Part shown: positions 24,513-31,937 of the stretch, one piece after another
Layout of the letters: each line of letters begins with the position of its first letter
Numbering within the stretch: position 1 is the first letter of the stretch
Source: Flavobacteriales bacterium UBA1986
Lineage (GTDB): Bacteria > Bacteroidota > Bacteroidia > Flavobacteriales_G > Salibacteraceae
Direction of reading: 5' to 3'
Length of the DNA: 64,000 bases
Assembly (NCBI GenBank): GCA_002336245.1
Contig: DDDG01000011.1
Coordinates: 1-64,000 of the forward strand
Program-made: the position numbers and the translations under genes
The notes under the pieces: model-generated
Seen by the model: the letters and a program-made list of their open reading frames with translations, nothing else
Databases searched by the model: none
What the model was told of the DNA's origin: nothing

Positions 24513-24884
24513 TTATAGTTCTTTAATGATTGTGTTTAGATCTAGATTTTCTTGAATGAGGTAATCAATGGTTGCGTCAGACTCAGTCAATTCAACATAG
24601 TCGACGTACGATTCTTCGACAAATGCTAAATCAGTTCTGGCCATTAAATATTCAACAACCACGTCATTGTCAAGGTTTTCAATTAAAGCTTCTTCACTTG
24701 GCTTCACCAAAAAGGCAATTAAAGCGAGGAAGCTCAAAGCGAATACAAACCTTGGCACTCTTAAAGGAAATCTGCGAATTGCTGGCTTCTGTAAACGCTC
24801 TTGAACTTTTCCTGGAAGCTCCTCAAAGTAGCTCTCCGGAGTTCCGAAGTGTTTGGTGAAATCTGCTTTTCTCTTGTGATCCAT
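24513..24884 (-). CDS. Small single-span membrane protein, probable anti-sigma partner
   Basis: 123 residues. The first ~40 residues are cytoplasmic and basic (DHKRKADFTKHFGTPESYFEELPGKVQERL), followed by one membrane span (VPRFVFALSFLALIAFLVKP) and an acidic periplasmic C-terminus. No zinc-binding HxxxCxxC anti-sigma motif is present. Its place immediately behind an ECF sigma factor and its topology suggest a regulator that holds the sigma factor at the membrane, but that is inference. The gene starts 30 bases after the sigma factor stop. Confidence 0.7.
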   Translation of the reverse strand: MDHKRKADFTKHFGTPESYFEELPGKVQERLQKPAIRRFPLRVPRFVFALSFLALIAFLVKPSEEALIENLDNDVVVEYLMARTDLAFVEESYVDYVELTESDATIDYLIQENLDLNTIIKEL

Positions 24885-24914
24885 AGTTCTTAGACTGCAG
24901 TTTCAACAAAAGGT

Positions 24915-25463
24915 TTAATCGTCGACTAAAAAATCTTTCAATTTTTTCTGGGCGAGGTGGTAATTGGACTTCACGCCTCCTTCTGAAAGGCTCAGTATAT
25001 CTGCGATTTCTGTGAATTTTAAATCTTCATAATAGCGCATTTGGAACACTATTCTTTGTTTTTCAGGAAGACTTAAAAGCGCTTTTTGAAACTTCTTTTC
25101 CGCCTCGTCGCCATCAAAATAGGAGTCTGCTTCAAGGATTTCCTCAAGATTCTTCTCTACATCGATGAGAGGAATGAAGAAGAAGCGTCTTTTCTTTTTT
25201 AGGAAATCGAGGCACTTATTTGTGGCAATGCGAATGAGCCAAGTAGACAATTGACTGCGTTCTTCGAAGGTGTGGATCTTCTGCCAGCTTTGAATGAAAG
25301 TTTCTTGAAGGAGGTCGTCGGCGTCTTCATGACTCAAAACGATGCGGCGAATGTGCCAGTAAAGCCGTTCTTGAAACTTGCGACAGAGAAGGTTGAAATA
25401 ATAGTTCTTCGACTCAGGATTCCTCAAGCCTTCGAGCAATTCCTGATCCGAGAGGTGCTCCAT
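24915..25463 (-). CDS. ECF-family RNA polymerase sigma factor
   Basis: 182 residues. Region 2 is EDADDLLQETFIQSWQKI with the downstream RSQLSTWLIRIATNKCLDFLKKKRR (residues ~40-95); region 4 is LPEKQRIVFQMRYYEDLKFTEIADILSLSEGGVKSNYHLAQKKL (~120-175). Between them is an acidic linker. It therefore directs RNA polymerase to a small set of promoters. The ATG is immediately adjacent to the TAG of the transketolase C-terminal subunit gene (no gap), so it is translated as part of that operon and has no obvious promoter of its own. Confidence 0.95.
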   Translation of the reverse strand: MEHLSDQELLEGLRNPESKNYYFNLLCRKFQERLYWHIRRIVLSHEDADDLLQETFIQSWQKIHTFEERSQLSTWLIRIATNKCLDFLKKKRRFFFIPLIDVEKNLEEILEADSYFDGDEAEKKFQKALLSLPEKQRIVFQMRYYEDLKFTEIADILSLSEGGVKSNYHLAQKKLKDFLVDD

Positions 25464-26426
25464 CTAAGCGGGATGACGTTTGCTGATCACCTTTTGAGCT
25501 GCTTCAACAATGTGCTCATTTGAAAGACCATACTTTACAAGTAATTGCTCTGGAGTTCCACTTTCACCAAACACATCCTTAACGCCTACAAACTCAATGG
25601 GAGAAGGCGCGTTGCTCGCGAGAACTTGGGCGACACGCGAGCCCAATCCACCAATGATTTGATGTTCTTCAGCCACCACACAAGCTCCAGTCTTGCGAAC
25701 GGATTTCAGAATGGCTTCTTCGTCCAAAGGTTTGATCGTGTGAATGTTGATCACCTCGGCGTCGATTCCAATTTTTTCAAGTTCTGCAGCGGCTTCCAAA
25801 GACTTCCATACGAGGTGGCCAGTAGCAATGATGCTCAAGTCTTTTCCTTCTTTTAGAACATCTGCTTTACCAATCTTAAACTCTGCGTTGGCAGGGGTGA
25901 AGTTTGGAACTTTTGGTCTTCCAAAGCGGAGATACACAGGGCCATCCATTTCTGCGATGGCTAAAGTCGCTGCTTTGGTTTGGTTGTAATCTGCTGGGCA
26001 AATCACGGTCATGTTTGGTAACATCTGCATCATTCCGATGTCTTCCAATATTTGGTGCGTCGCTCCATCTTCTCCTAGAGTAAGTCCTGCGTGTGAAGCG
26101 CAGATTTTTACGTTTTTGTCGGAATAAGCAATGCTCTGACGAATTTGGTCGTAGACACGTCCAGTACTGAAGTTCGCAAAGGTTCCTGTGAATGGAATTT
26201 TACCACCAATGGCGAGTCCGGCAGCAACGCCCATCATATTCGCTTCTGCGATTCCACATTGAATGAAGCGCTCTGGCCATCGGTCTGCAAAGTCGTTCAT
26301 TTTCAATGAACCGGTAAGGTCGGCGCAAAGCGCAACCACATTTTTGTTTTTTTCTCCGAGTTCACTGAGTCCATCTCCGAAGCCGGAGCGTGTGTCTTTG
26401 TTTCCTTGATTTTCGAAATAGGCCAT
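25464..26426 (-). CDS. Transketolase, C-terminal subunit
   Basis: 320 residues from ATG 26426; a longer in-frame version would overlap the VWA gene and lacks homology-like content. This half carries the pyrimidine-binding and C-terminal domains: FGDGLSELGEKNKNVVALCADLTGS, RFIQCGIAEANMMGVAAGLA, ASHAGLTLGEDGATHQ and YLRFGRPKVPNF. Together with the N-terminal subunit (27858-28703) it forms a heteromeric thiamine-diphosphate transketolase that moves two-carbon units in the pentose phosphate pathway. Unlike most genomes, the halves are separated by a VWA gene. It begins one base after the VWA stop, and its TAG abuts the sigma factor start. Confidence 0.95.
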   Translation of the reverse strand: MAYFENQGNKDTRSGFGDGLSELGEKNKNVVALCADLTGSLKMNDFADRWPERFIQCGIAEANMMGVAAGLAIGGKIPFTGTFANFSTGRVYDQIRQSIAYSDKNVKICASHAGLTLGEDGATHQILEDIGMMQMLPNMTVICPADYNQTKAATLAIAEMDGPVYLRFGRPKVPNFTPANAEFKIGKADVLKEGKDLSIIATGHLVWKSLEAAAELEKIGIDAEVINIHTIKPLDEEAILKSVRKTGACVVAEEHQIIGGLGSRVAQVLASNAPSPIEFVGVKDVFGESGTPEQLLVKYGLSNEHIVEAAQKVISKRHPA

Positions 26427-26427
26427 A

Positions 26428-27819
26428 CTAGAAATTGATTGAGGTCGAAGCTCCCGATTTGATGATGAATTCTTTTTCTTGCGTGAAGACCACACCTTTT
26501 GCTCCCGTCGGACGAAATACTGCTCGATATTTTCCGGGTTGAAGTGAAATGGTTTCCTTGGTTGACTTTGGATTAAGCTCAATGACTTTCTCCAAACTGT
26601 TCTTTCTTTCTACTTGAATCATGCACGGACCAGAACCGCTGTGAGAAATGGTGACCTGTCCGGGTTTTGGAATTTCCACATTCGTGGTATGGCTTTGCGA
26701 AACCGCCACTTTATTGAGGTAAATTCTAGGAAGAGAAAGAACTTCAATATCGTAGAAGCCTGTGAGATACTTCACGCTCTCATTGATGCGTTGGACGTAC
26801 AGCGTCGAGGAGTCTTGATGTTCACGAACAATTGACTGGAAGCTCACGCGGTCGCGGTAATCTCCTGAGCGAATCTCCAGAGTTCCTTGTGGAGCATCGA
26901 CGCCAATCACATTGTGTTTTCCTGGAATCAACTGAAAACTGTCGAGCCTCACTTCTGGAATGGTATGCACTGTCATTTGGTATTGAAGAACTGGGTCGAG
27001 GGTTAAAGTGTCGGGCTGACCTTTAGCATTCATGGTATGCATGAAATTTTCGGCAATTTTTTTCGTCTTGCGGTCGTAAAGGGTGATTGCAACATCCGTT
27101 TCCGAGGGATTGCCGCTTTCGTCGACCAAGTTGATTTGAGCGGTGGTGGAGTTGAGGGCTTGCGAGATCACAACACCCAAAACCTTCTTGAAAGTGTTTT
27201 CATCCGAAGCGTCGTAGAAGTTCCCCATGCATTCGAAGCTTTCGCGGAAATCCAAATCAAGTCCGATTCCAATCACGAAGGGTTTTAATACAATGCCCTG
27301 ATCTTGCAGCATCATCGACACGGCACATGGGTCGCCGCCACATTCTTCGATTCCATCCGTAATCATGATGATGATGTTTCGACAGTTGGCGCAGAAAGTG
27401 AAATCCTCACCAGCTTTTTCCAAAGTCATCGCAATGGGAGTGGTTCCTTTCGGGACGATCTTTCTCAAGCGGGCTTTGATGCGTTCCGCATTGTTTGCTC
27501 CGAAAGGCACCTCCAATTTGGTGTCGTTGCAATCTTGCCCCATTCGGTAGTACTTCTGATGGCCGTATACGCGCAGAGCCAACTCAAGATTTTCTTCATC
27601 TCTCAAACTGTCCATGGCTTGCGATAACAGGCGCTGGGCGACCTCATTCTTGTTGGTCGTCTGCCACTTTCCATTCATGCTGTTCGAAGCATCAAAAATG
27701 AAAAGGATTCGGGTTTTTGGTTCTTGGGTCTTTGTCCCGTATTGGGCTGAAAGGCGCGTTGAATTCGCCAGAAAGGCTAACAGTAGAAATAATGTGATTC
27801 GATTAAAACTCATCCTCAT
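26428..27819 (-). CDS. Secreted VWA-domain protein inside the transketolase operon
   Basis: 463 residues. Signal peptide (ITLFLLLAFLANSTRLSAQ). A von Willebrand factor A domain at ~35-215 with an intact MIDAS: DASNSM near 44, the TTPIAM threonine near 125 and ITDGIEECGGD near 150. Cysteines FCANC and ECGGDPC flank the metal site. The remaining ~240 residues are beta-strand rich and resemble repeated Ig-like or carboxypeptidase-regulatory folds (LVDESGNPSETDVAITLYDRKTKK; the C-terminal LQPGKYRAVFRPTGAKGV). It should bind a ligand through a divalent metal outside the cytoplasm. There is no T9SS C-terminal domain, so a periplasmic location is likely. It sits 38 bases behind one transketolase half and one base before the other. 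Confidence 0.9.
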   Translation of the reverse strand: MRMSFNRITLFLLLAFLANSTRLSAQYGTKTQEPKTRILFIFDASNSMNGKWQTTNKNEVAQRLLSQAMDSLRDEENLELALRVYGHQKYYRMGQDCNDTKLEVPFGANNAERIKARLRKIVPKGTTPIAMTLEKAGEDFTFCANCRNIIIMITDGIEECGGDPCAVSMMLQDQGIVLKPFVIGIGLDLDFRESFECMGNFYDASDENTFKKVLGVVISQALNSTTAQINLVDESGNPSETDVAITLYDRKTKKIAENFMHTMNAKGQPDTLTLDPVLQYQMTVHTIPEVRLDSFQLIPGKHNVIGVDAPQGTLEIRSGDYRDRVSFQSIVREHQDSSTLYVQRINESVKYLTGFYDIEVLSLPRIYLNKVAVSQSHTTNVEIPKPGQVTISHSGSGPCMIQVERKNSLEKVIELNPKSTKETISLQPGKYRAVFRPTGAKGVVFTQEKEFIIKSGASTSINF

Positions 27820-27857
27820 TTTTCAATCAGAAATCAAATACCTCGCCAAGGCAAATG

Positions 27858-28703
27858 CTAATAGTCTTGGTAGGTCTCTTCCAGTTGCCCTAAAGCATTC
27901 GCCAGTTGCTCATCGTTTGGAGGAATCCCGTGCCATTTGTGTGAACCCATCATAAAGTCAACTCCTTGACCCATTTCTGTTTTCATTAGGATGACGATTG
28001 GCTTCCCTTGTCCTGATTTTGACTTCGCTTCTTTCAAGGTGGCAACAACATTTTCTATGTTGGCTCCATCCATATGCATCACGTCCCAATTGAAGGATTT
28101 GAATTTATCCTCTAGGCTGTCGATGTTCATGGTTTCATCTACATCGCCGTCGATCTGACGGTTGTTGCAATCGATTGTGGAGATGAGGTTGTCGACCTTA
28201 TGAAATGCTGCCGCCATGGCCGCTTCCCAAATCTGACCTTCTTGCATTTCGCCATCACCATGAAGAGTGTACACGATGCGGTCGTCGCCGTCGAGTTTCT
28301 TTGCCATTGCAGCACCGATGGCTACGCTCATTCCTTGTCCGAGAGAACCTGAGGCCACTCGAATTCCTGGAAGACCTTCTTCTGTAGCCGGGTGTCCTTG
28401 CAATCTTGAATTTAAGATTCGGAAGGTGTTGAGCTCTTCGCGCTCAAAAAATCCGGCGAAGGATAAGGTTGAATACCAGACGGGAGAAATGTGTCCGTTT
28501 GAAAGAAAGAAAAGGTCTTCATTTTTTCCTTCCATGCTGAAATTCTTCGCATCGTACTTCATGATTTCGAAGTAGAGTGCTACGAAATATTCTACAGCTC
28601 CTAAGGAACCACCAGGGTGCCCAGATTGTACTCTGTGAACCATTCGTACAATGTCTCTTCTGACTTGGCTGCAGATGGCCTTCATTTCTTGGATTTCCGC
28701 CAT
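27858..28703 (-). CDS. Transketolase, N-terminal subunit
   Basis: 281 residues. The thiamine-diphosphate-binding half: SGHPGGSLGAVEYFVALYFEIMKYD, LFFLSNGHISPVWYS, ASGSLGQGMSVAIGAAMAKKL and the cofactor motif LHGDGEMQEGQIWEAAMAAAFHKVDNLISTIDCNNRQIDG (GDG-N form). The histidines at GHISP and the conserved HPG are in place. Its partner half is 25464-26426. First gene of the minus-strand operon; a TTG-N17-TAATTTCG promoter candidate lies at 28728-28755. Confidence 0.95.
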   Translation of the reverse strand: MAEIQEMKAICSQVRRDIVRMVHRVQSGHPGGSLGAVEYFVALYFEIMKYDAKNFSMEGKNEDLFFLSNGHISPVWYSTLSFAGFFEREELNTFRILNSRLQGHPATEEGLPGIRVASGSLGQGMSVAIGAAMAKKLDGDDRIVYTLHGDGEMQEGQIWEAAMAAAFHKVDNLISTIDCNNRQIDGDVDETMNIDSLEDKFKSFNWDVMHMDGANIENVVATLKEAKSKSGQGKPIVILMKTEMGQGVDFMMGSHKWHGIPPNDEQLANALGQLEETYQDY

Positions 28704-28727
28704 GGATGGGGGGTTTGGTTTCGTTGA

Positions 28728-28755
28728 CGAAATTATGTTTTTTGCCTCCGGACAA
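28728..28755 (-). promoter_or_regulatory. Promoter candidate for the transketolase/sigma operon
   Basis: On the minus strand: TTG (28753-28755), 17 bases, then TAATTTCG (28728-28735), one mismatch from TAnnTTTG, 24 bases before the ATG. It lies back to back with the ychF promoter. Confidence 0.4.
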
Positions 28756-28783
28756 CTTGTTCGTGTTGAAAACTTTGAAAACT

Positions 28784-28812
28784 TTTGAATCCCGCATTAT
28801 CTCTTATTTTCG
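28784..28812 (+). promoter_or_regulatory. Promoter candidate for ychF
   Basis: TTTG (28784-28787), 17 bases, then TATTTTCG (28805-28812), one mismatch from TAnnTTTG, ending 22 bases before the ATG at 28835. It supports the shorter start. Confidence 0.4.
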
Positions 28813-28834
28813 CGGCTCATTAAACGCATCCATT

Positions 28835-29932
28835 ATGGCCCTGAAATGTGGCATCGTCGGACTTCCCAATGTTGGAAAATCCACCCTCTTCAACTGCTTG
28901 TCTAACGCCAAGGCGCAATCGGCGAATTTTCCTTTTTGCACCATCGAGCCCAATGTAGGTGTAATCAACGTTCCTGATGAGCGTTTGAATAAGCTGTCGG
29001 AGCTTGTAAATCCGCAGAAAGTTCAAGCCGCGACCGTCGAAATCGTTGACATAGCCGGATTGGTGAAAGGAGCTTCGCAAGGCGAAGGTTTGGGAAATCA
29101 GTTCTTAGGGAACATTCGAGAGTGTCATGCCATTTTGCATGTCTTGCGGTGTTTCGACGACGACAACATCGTTCACGTCGACGGTTCAGTTGATCCCATT
29201 CGCGACAAGGAGGTCATCGATTATGAGCTTCAGATTAAAGATTTGGAAACGGTTGACAAGGCAATCGAGAAGATTCAACGTCAAGTTAAGATTGGAGATA
29301 AAGAAGCGGCAAAAGAGTATGAACTTCTTAAAACCTACAAGGAAACATTAGAAGCTGGAAAGGCTGCACGCTCAGTACAGCTTGAAGAGAAGAATCGTGA
29401 AATCGGGGAAAACCTCTTCTTACTCACAAACAAACCAATATTGTACGTCTGTAATGTTGACGAAGGTTCCGTGCAAAATGGGAACAAACATGTTGAGTGT
29501 GTCAAGGAAATGGTCGCCGCAGAAAATGCTGAAGTCATTGTGGTTGGAGCGGGCATCGAGTCTGAAATCACCGAATTGACCGACCCTGATGAGCGTGAGA
29601 TGTTTTTGGGTGAATTGGGACTAGAGGAGCCAGGAGTAAACCGACTTATACGTCAAGCCTATAGTTTGCTGGATCTGCGCACCTATTTCACTGCAGGTGA
29701 AAAGGAAGTTCGGGCTTGGACGATCCATGCTGGAGATACTGCCCCACAAGCTGCTGGAGTCATTCATACCGATTTCGAGAAGGGCTTCATTAGAGCTGAA
29801 GTCATTGCTTACAACGACTATGTCTCTCTCGGTTCTGAGAATGCTGTGAAAGAAGCTGGTAAACTAAAAGTAGAAGGCAAGGAGTACGAAGTGCAAGACG
29901 GAGATGTGATGCACTTTAGGTTTAATGTGTAG
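28835..29932 (+). CDS. ychF: Redox-regulated ATPase/GTPase YchF (OLA1 family)
   Basis: 365 residues from ATG 28835, the normal length for YchF; an in-frame start at 28706 would add 43 residues with no family counterpart and cross the promoter. G1 is GLPNVGKSTLFNCL, G3 is DIAGLVKGASQGEGLGNQFL, and the usual NKxD is replaced by the YchF form CNVDE (NxxE), which favours ATP. The coiled-coil and C-terminal TGS domain (YFTAGEKEVRAWTIHAGDTAPQAAGVIHTDFEKGFIRAEV) complete the fold. YchF is a ribosome-associated ATPase linked to oxidative stress. Its promoter is divergent from the transketolase operon. Confidence 0.97.
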   Translation: MALKCGIVGLPNVGKSTLFNCLSNAKAQSANFPFCTIEPNVGVINVPDERLNKLSELVNPQKVQAATVEIVDIAGLVKGASQGEGLGNQFLGNIRECHAILHVLRCFDDDNIVHVDGSVDPIRDKEVIDYELQIKDLETVDKAIEKIQRQVKIGDKEAAKEYELLKTYKETLEAGKAARSVQLEEKNREIGENLFLLTNKPILYVCNVDEGSVQNGNKHVECVKEMVAAENAEVIVVGAGIESEITELTDPDEREMFLGELGLEEPGVNRLIRQAYSLLDLRTYFTAGEKEVRAWTIHAGDTAPQAAGVIHTDFEKGFIRAEVIAYNDYVSLGSENAVKEAGKLKVEGKEYEVQDGDVMHFRFNV

Positions 29933-30018
29933 CCTGCTTCATTCTTTTCTTGGTCAACAATTCTAGTCCTGGGTAGTTTAGATTGCAATACCATTAAAAA
30001 GAATTCGTTCAAGAGCCT

Positions 30019-31164
30019 ATGTTCAGATTTACCCTAATTATCACCCTTTTGAGCTTTGCTTCCTGCAACAAAGCCCCCGAACCACTGACCAATTGTGGTG
30101 ACACCCAGGGTTACTGCCTAGAATGTGCCGACGAATTGGGGACAAGTTCGTCCAGAGGATTGCTTTTCAGCGACAACAGTTTGGTGTTATCTGGCTCCGC
30201 TTCCAAGGGTGCCGGCAGTGCCGACCAAGGCTTTATCCTGAAGTATGATTTTACTACCGACCTCCGCTGGAAGGAGAGCATCGATGCAGAGGGCGATGAA
30301 GACGTATATGATTTTGCCGAAGACGACCGATATTGGTATCTCGCTGGTGGTGAACAGTTGCGCATTGATTTTTTCTACGGTTTTGTCTACCGCATCGAGA
30401 AGACTTCATTTGACATTACGAAGGAGTTTTTCAGTGGGGAAGGAGAAGCGCAATTCAACGCTGTATTACCTACCGAAGACGGTTTCTATGCCGCTGGTTG
30501 GAGTAGGGGACTGGGTGAAAATCGAGATCTCTTTCTCAAAAAAGTGAGTGCTTCCGGAGAGGAACTTCTTGAAGAATATGTAGGAGGCTCAGAAGTCGAA
30601 AGTGCTGTTGATTTGGTTGCTGTAGGGAACGATTTGTACGTCTTGGGTTTTACCTACAGCTTCGGTGAAGGCGGTCGGGAATACTACCTTTTAAAATACA
30701 CCAACGATGAATTGGTTTGGGCGAAAACTTATGGCTCACCGGCCTATGAAGAACCCCAAAACATCATCGCTACCAGTGATGGAAATCTGCTCATAGCGGG
30801 ACATTCAACTGAATTTGATGCCGATCACGATGCACATTGTTTGAAGTTGGATTTGGAGGGAAATGTGATTTGGGAGAAGTGGATTGGAGGCGATCAGCAC
30901 GATGGATGTGAGGGCTTGCTTGAAACAGGAGAGGGCAACTACATATTCGTCGCGCGTTCCGAGAGCTTTTCCGAAAAATCGGCGGTCTACTTATTTGAGC
31001 TCAACCCCAATGGAGACCTGTTAAGGGAGAAAGTGATTTCGAGCAGCGATTTAGTAGAAGCCTACGACATTGTGGAAGGTCCTTTTCAATATCACCTCTC
31101 TGGGCGGAAGATCGTCGATGGCGAGGATCGAACCATGGTTCTGCATTTGAATAAGGATTTTTAA
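30019..31164 (+). CDS. Hypothetical lipoprotein with beta-propeller-like repeats
   Basis: 381 residues. Signal with lipobox SFASC (cysteine near 16). The mature protein is built of repeated units of about 50 residues that end in a strand of the form 'lLKYdfttdlrWkes', 'LFLKKVSASGEELLEEY', 'YYLLKYTNDELVWAKTYG', 'HCLKLDLEGNVIWEKWIGG', each followed by an acidic stretch and 'dg.yi.G.s'. This is the delta-60/PQQ-like propeller pattern common in Bacteroidota surface proteins of unknown function. No sorting domain is visible. The gene is followed by the repeat island, whose first units begin eight bases after its stop. Confidence 0.8.
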   Translation: MFRFTLIITLLSFASCNKAPEPLTNCGDTQGYCLECADELGTSSSRGLLFSDNSLVLSGSASKGAGSADQGFILKYDFTTDLRWKESIDAEGDEDVYDFAEDDRYWYLAGGEQLRIDFFYGFVYRIEKTSFDITKEFFSGEGEAQFNAVLPTEDGFYAAGWSRGLGENRDLFLKKVSASGEELLEEYVGGSEVESAVDLVAVGNDLYVLGFTYSFGEGGREYYLLKYTNDELVWAKTYGSPAYEEPQNIIATSDGNLLIAGHSTEFDADHDAHCLKLDLEGNVIWEKWIGGDQHDGCEGLLETGEGNYIFVARSESFSEKSAVYLFELNPNGDLLREKVISSSDLVEAYDIVEGPFQYHLSGRKIVDGEDRTMVLHLNKDF

Positions 31165-31171
31165 GGATGTG

Positions 31172-31299
31172 GAAATGTGAAAATGTGAAAATGTGAAAAT
31201 GTGAGAATGTGAAGATGTGGAAATGTGAAGATGTGCAAATGTGAAGATGGGGAGATGTGAAAATGTGCGAATTTGGAAATGTGAGAATGAGGAAATTTG
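31172..31299. repeat. 8-base tandem array, 16 units
   Basis: Sixteen consecutive units of the form NNAATGTG (for example AAAATGTG, GAAATGTG, AAGATGTG), degenerating at the right end to GAAATTTG. It starts eight bases after the stop of the upstream lipoprotein gene. Confidence 0.95.
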
Positions 31300-31342
31300 C
31301 AACCTAAAACCCTTAATTAGGGATTACATATCTCGGGCCCTA

Positions 31343-31382
31343 ATCCCAAATCCAATTTTACTCTTGCTTCAATCTTATATCT
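31343..31382 (+). repeat. 40-base direct repeat, copy 1
   Basis: Begins ATCCCAAATCCAATTTTACT and ends CTTATATCT; identical to 31529-31568 over all 40 bases, 146 bases apart. No target-site or transposase features. Confidence 0.95.
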
Positions 31383-31400
31383 CAAATGCCCTTTGAGTGA

Positions 31401-31448
31401 CTGAGTTCATCGAAGTCCGGGTAAATTAATGCCCTTCGACAAGCTCAG
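31401..31448. repeat. Inverted repeat with CTTCGACAAGCTCAG arm
   Basis: CTGAGTTCATCGAAG (31401-31415) and CTTCGACAAGCTCAG (31434-31448) are inverted copies with three mismatches around an 18-base loop. The right arm is a dispersed element I recognise from many bacterial genomes. Confidence 0.8.
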
Positions 31449-31528
31449 GGTGACTGAGGTTTAATGGTGGACTATGAGTGCTGACCTAAGTATGGTTTAG
31501 AGTAGAACCAAACACATCTCTTGCCCAT

Positions 31529-31568
31529 ATCCCAAATCCAATTTTACTCTTGCTTCAATCTTATATCT
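31529..31568 (+). repeat. 40-base direct repeat, copy 2
   Basis: Identical to 31343-31382. The sequence just upstream (ACATCTCTTGCCCATATCCC) is partly repeated in inverted orientation near 31747-31775. Confidence 0.95.
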
Positions 31569-31587
31569 AAACTGAGTATAGAGCATT

Positions 31588-31643
31588 GAAATGTGCGAAT
31601 GTGGGAATGTGGAAATGTGAAGATGCGGGAATGAGGAAATTTG
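31588..31643. repeat. 8-base tandem array, 7 units
   Basis: Seven units of the same NNAATGTG family as 31172-31299, again ending in GAAATTTG. Confidence 0.93.
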
Positions 31644-31645
31644 TC

Positions 31646-31714
<69 letters not shown>

Positions 31715-31726
31715 AAGCTCAGCGTA

Positions 31727-31741
31727 GGAGGGTAACCCTCC
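31727..31741. repeat. 15-base palindrome GGAGGGT-A-ACCCTCC
   Basis: Perfect 7-base arms around a single A, just after the CCTG repeats. Confidence 0.8.
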
Positions 31742-31827
31742 ATCAATCGGATATGGGATTTGGGCAAGAGATATGTCGATGATCGATGACCGATTGTCAA
31801 TTCCCAATTGTGAATGCTTGATTTTTC

Positions 31828-31848
31828 ACTCATCACTCATCACTCATC
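31828..31848. repeat. 7-base ACTCATC repeats
   Basis: Three exact tandem copies of ACTCATC near the right end of the repeat island. Confidence 0.85.
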
Positions 31849-31937
31849 CGCACATAGTTGATATCTCTGTGGAAAAGCAAGTGTAAGTTTAGTGTCAAAG
31901 CAGCATTACTACAGCTATTTTAGAGCCCAAGTAGACT

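Noticed and set aside
26427..26582. 52-codon extension of the transketolase C half
   Set aside because: It overlaps the VWA coding region in another frame and lacks family sequence; the ATG at 26426 begins one base after the VWA stop.
28706..28834. 43-codon N-terminal extension of ychF
   Set aside because: It has no resemblance to the family, crosses the proposed promoter, and the ATG at 28835 gives the usual length.
31051..31302. 83-codon minus-strand frame over the 8-base repeats
   Set aside because: Repeated HIFTFSHF-type peptide produced by the NNAATGTG array; it also overlaps the 3' end of the lipoprotein gene.
31343..31568. 40-base direct repeats as att sites or insertion-sequence ends
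   Set aside because: No integrase, transposase or terminal inverted repeats lie between or beside them, and only 146 bases separate the copies.
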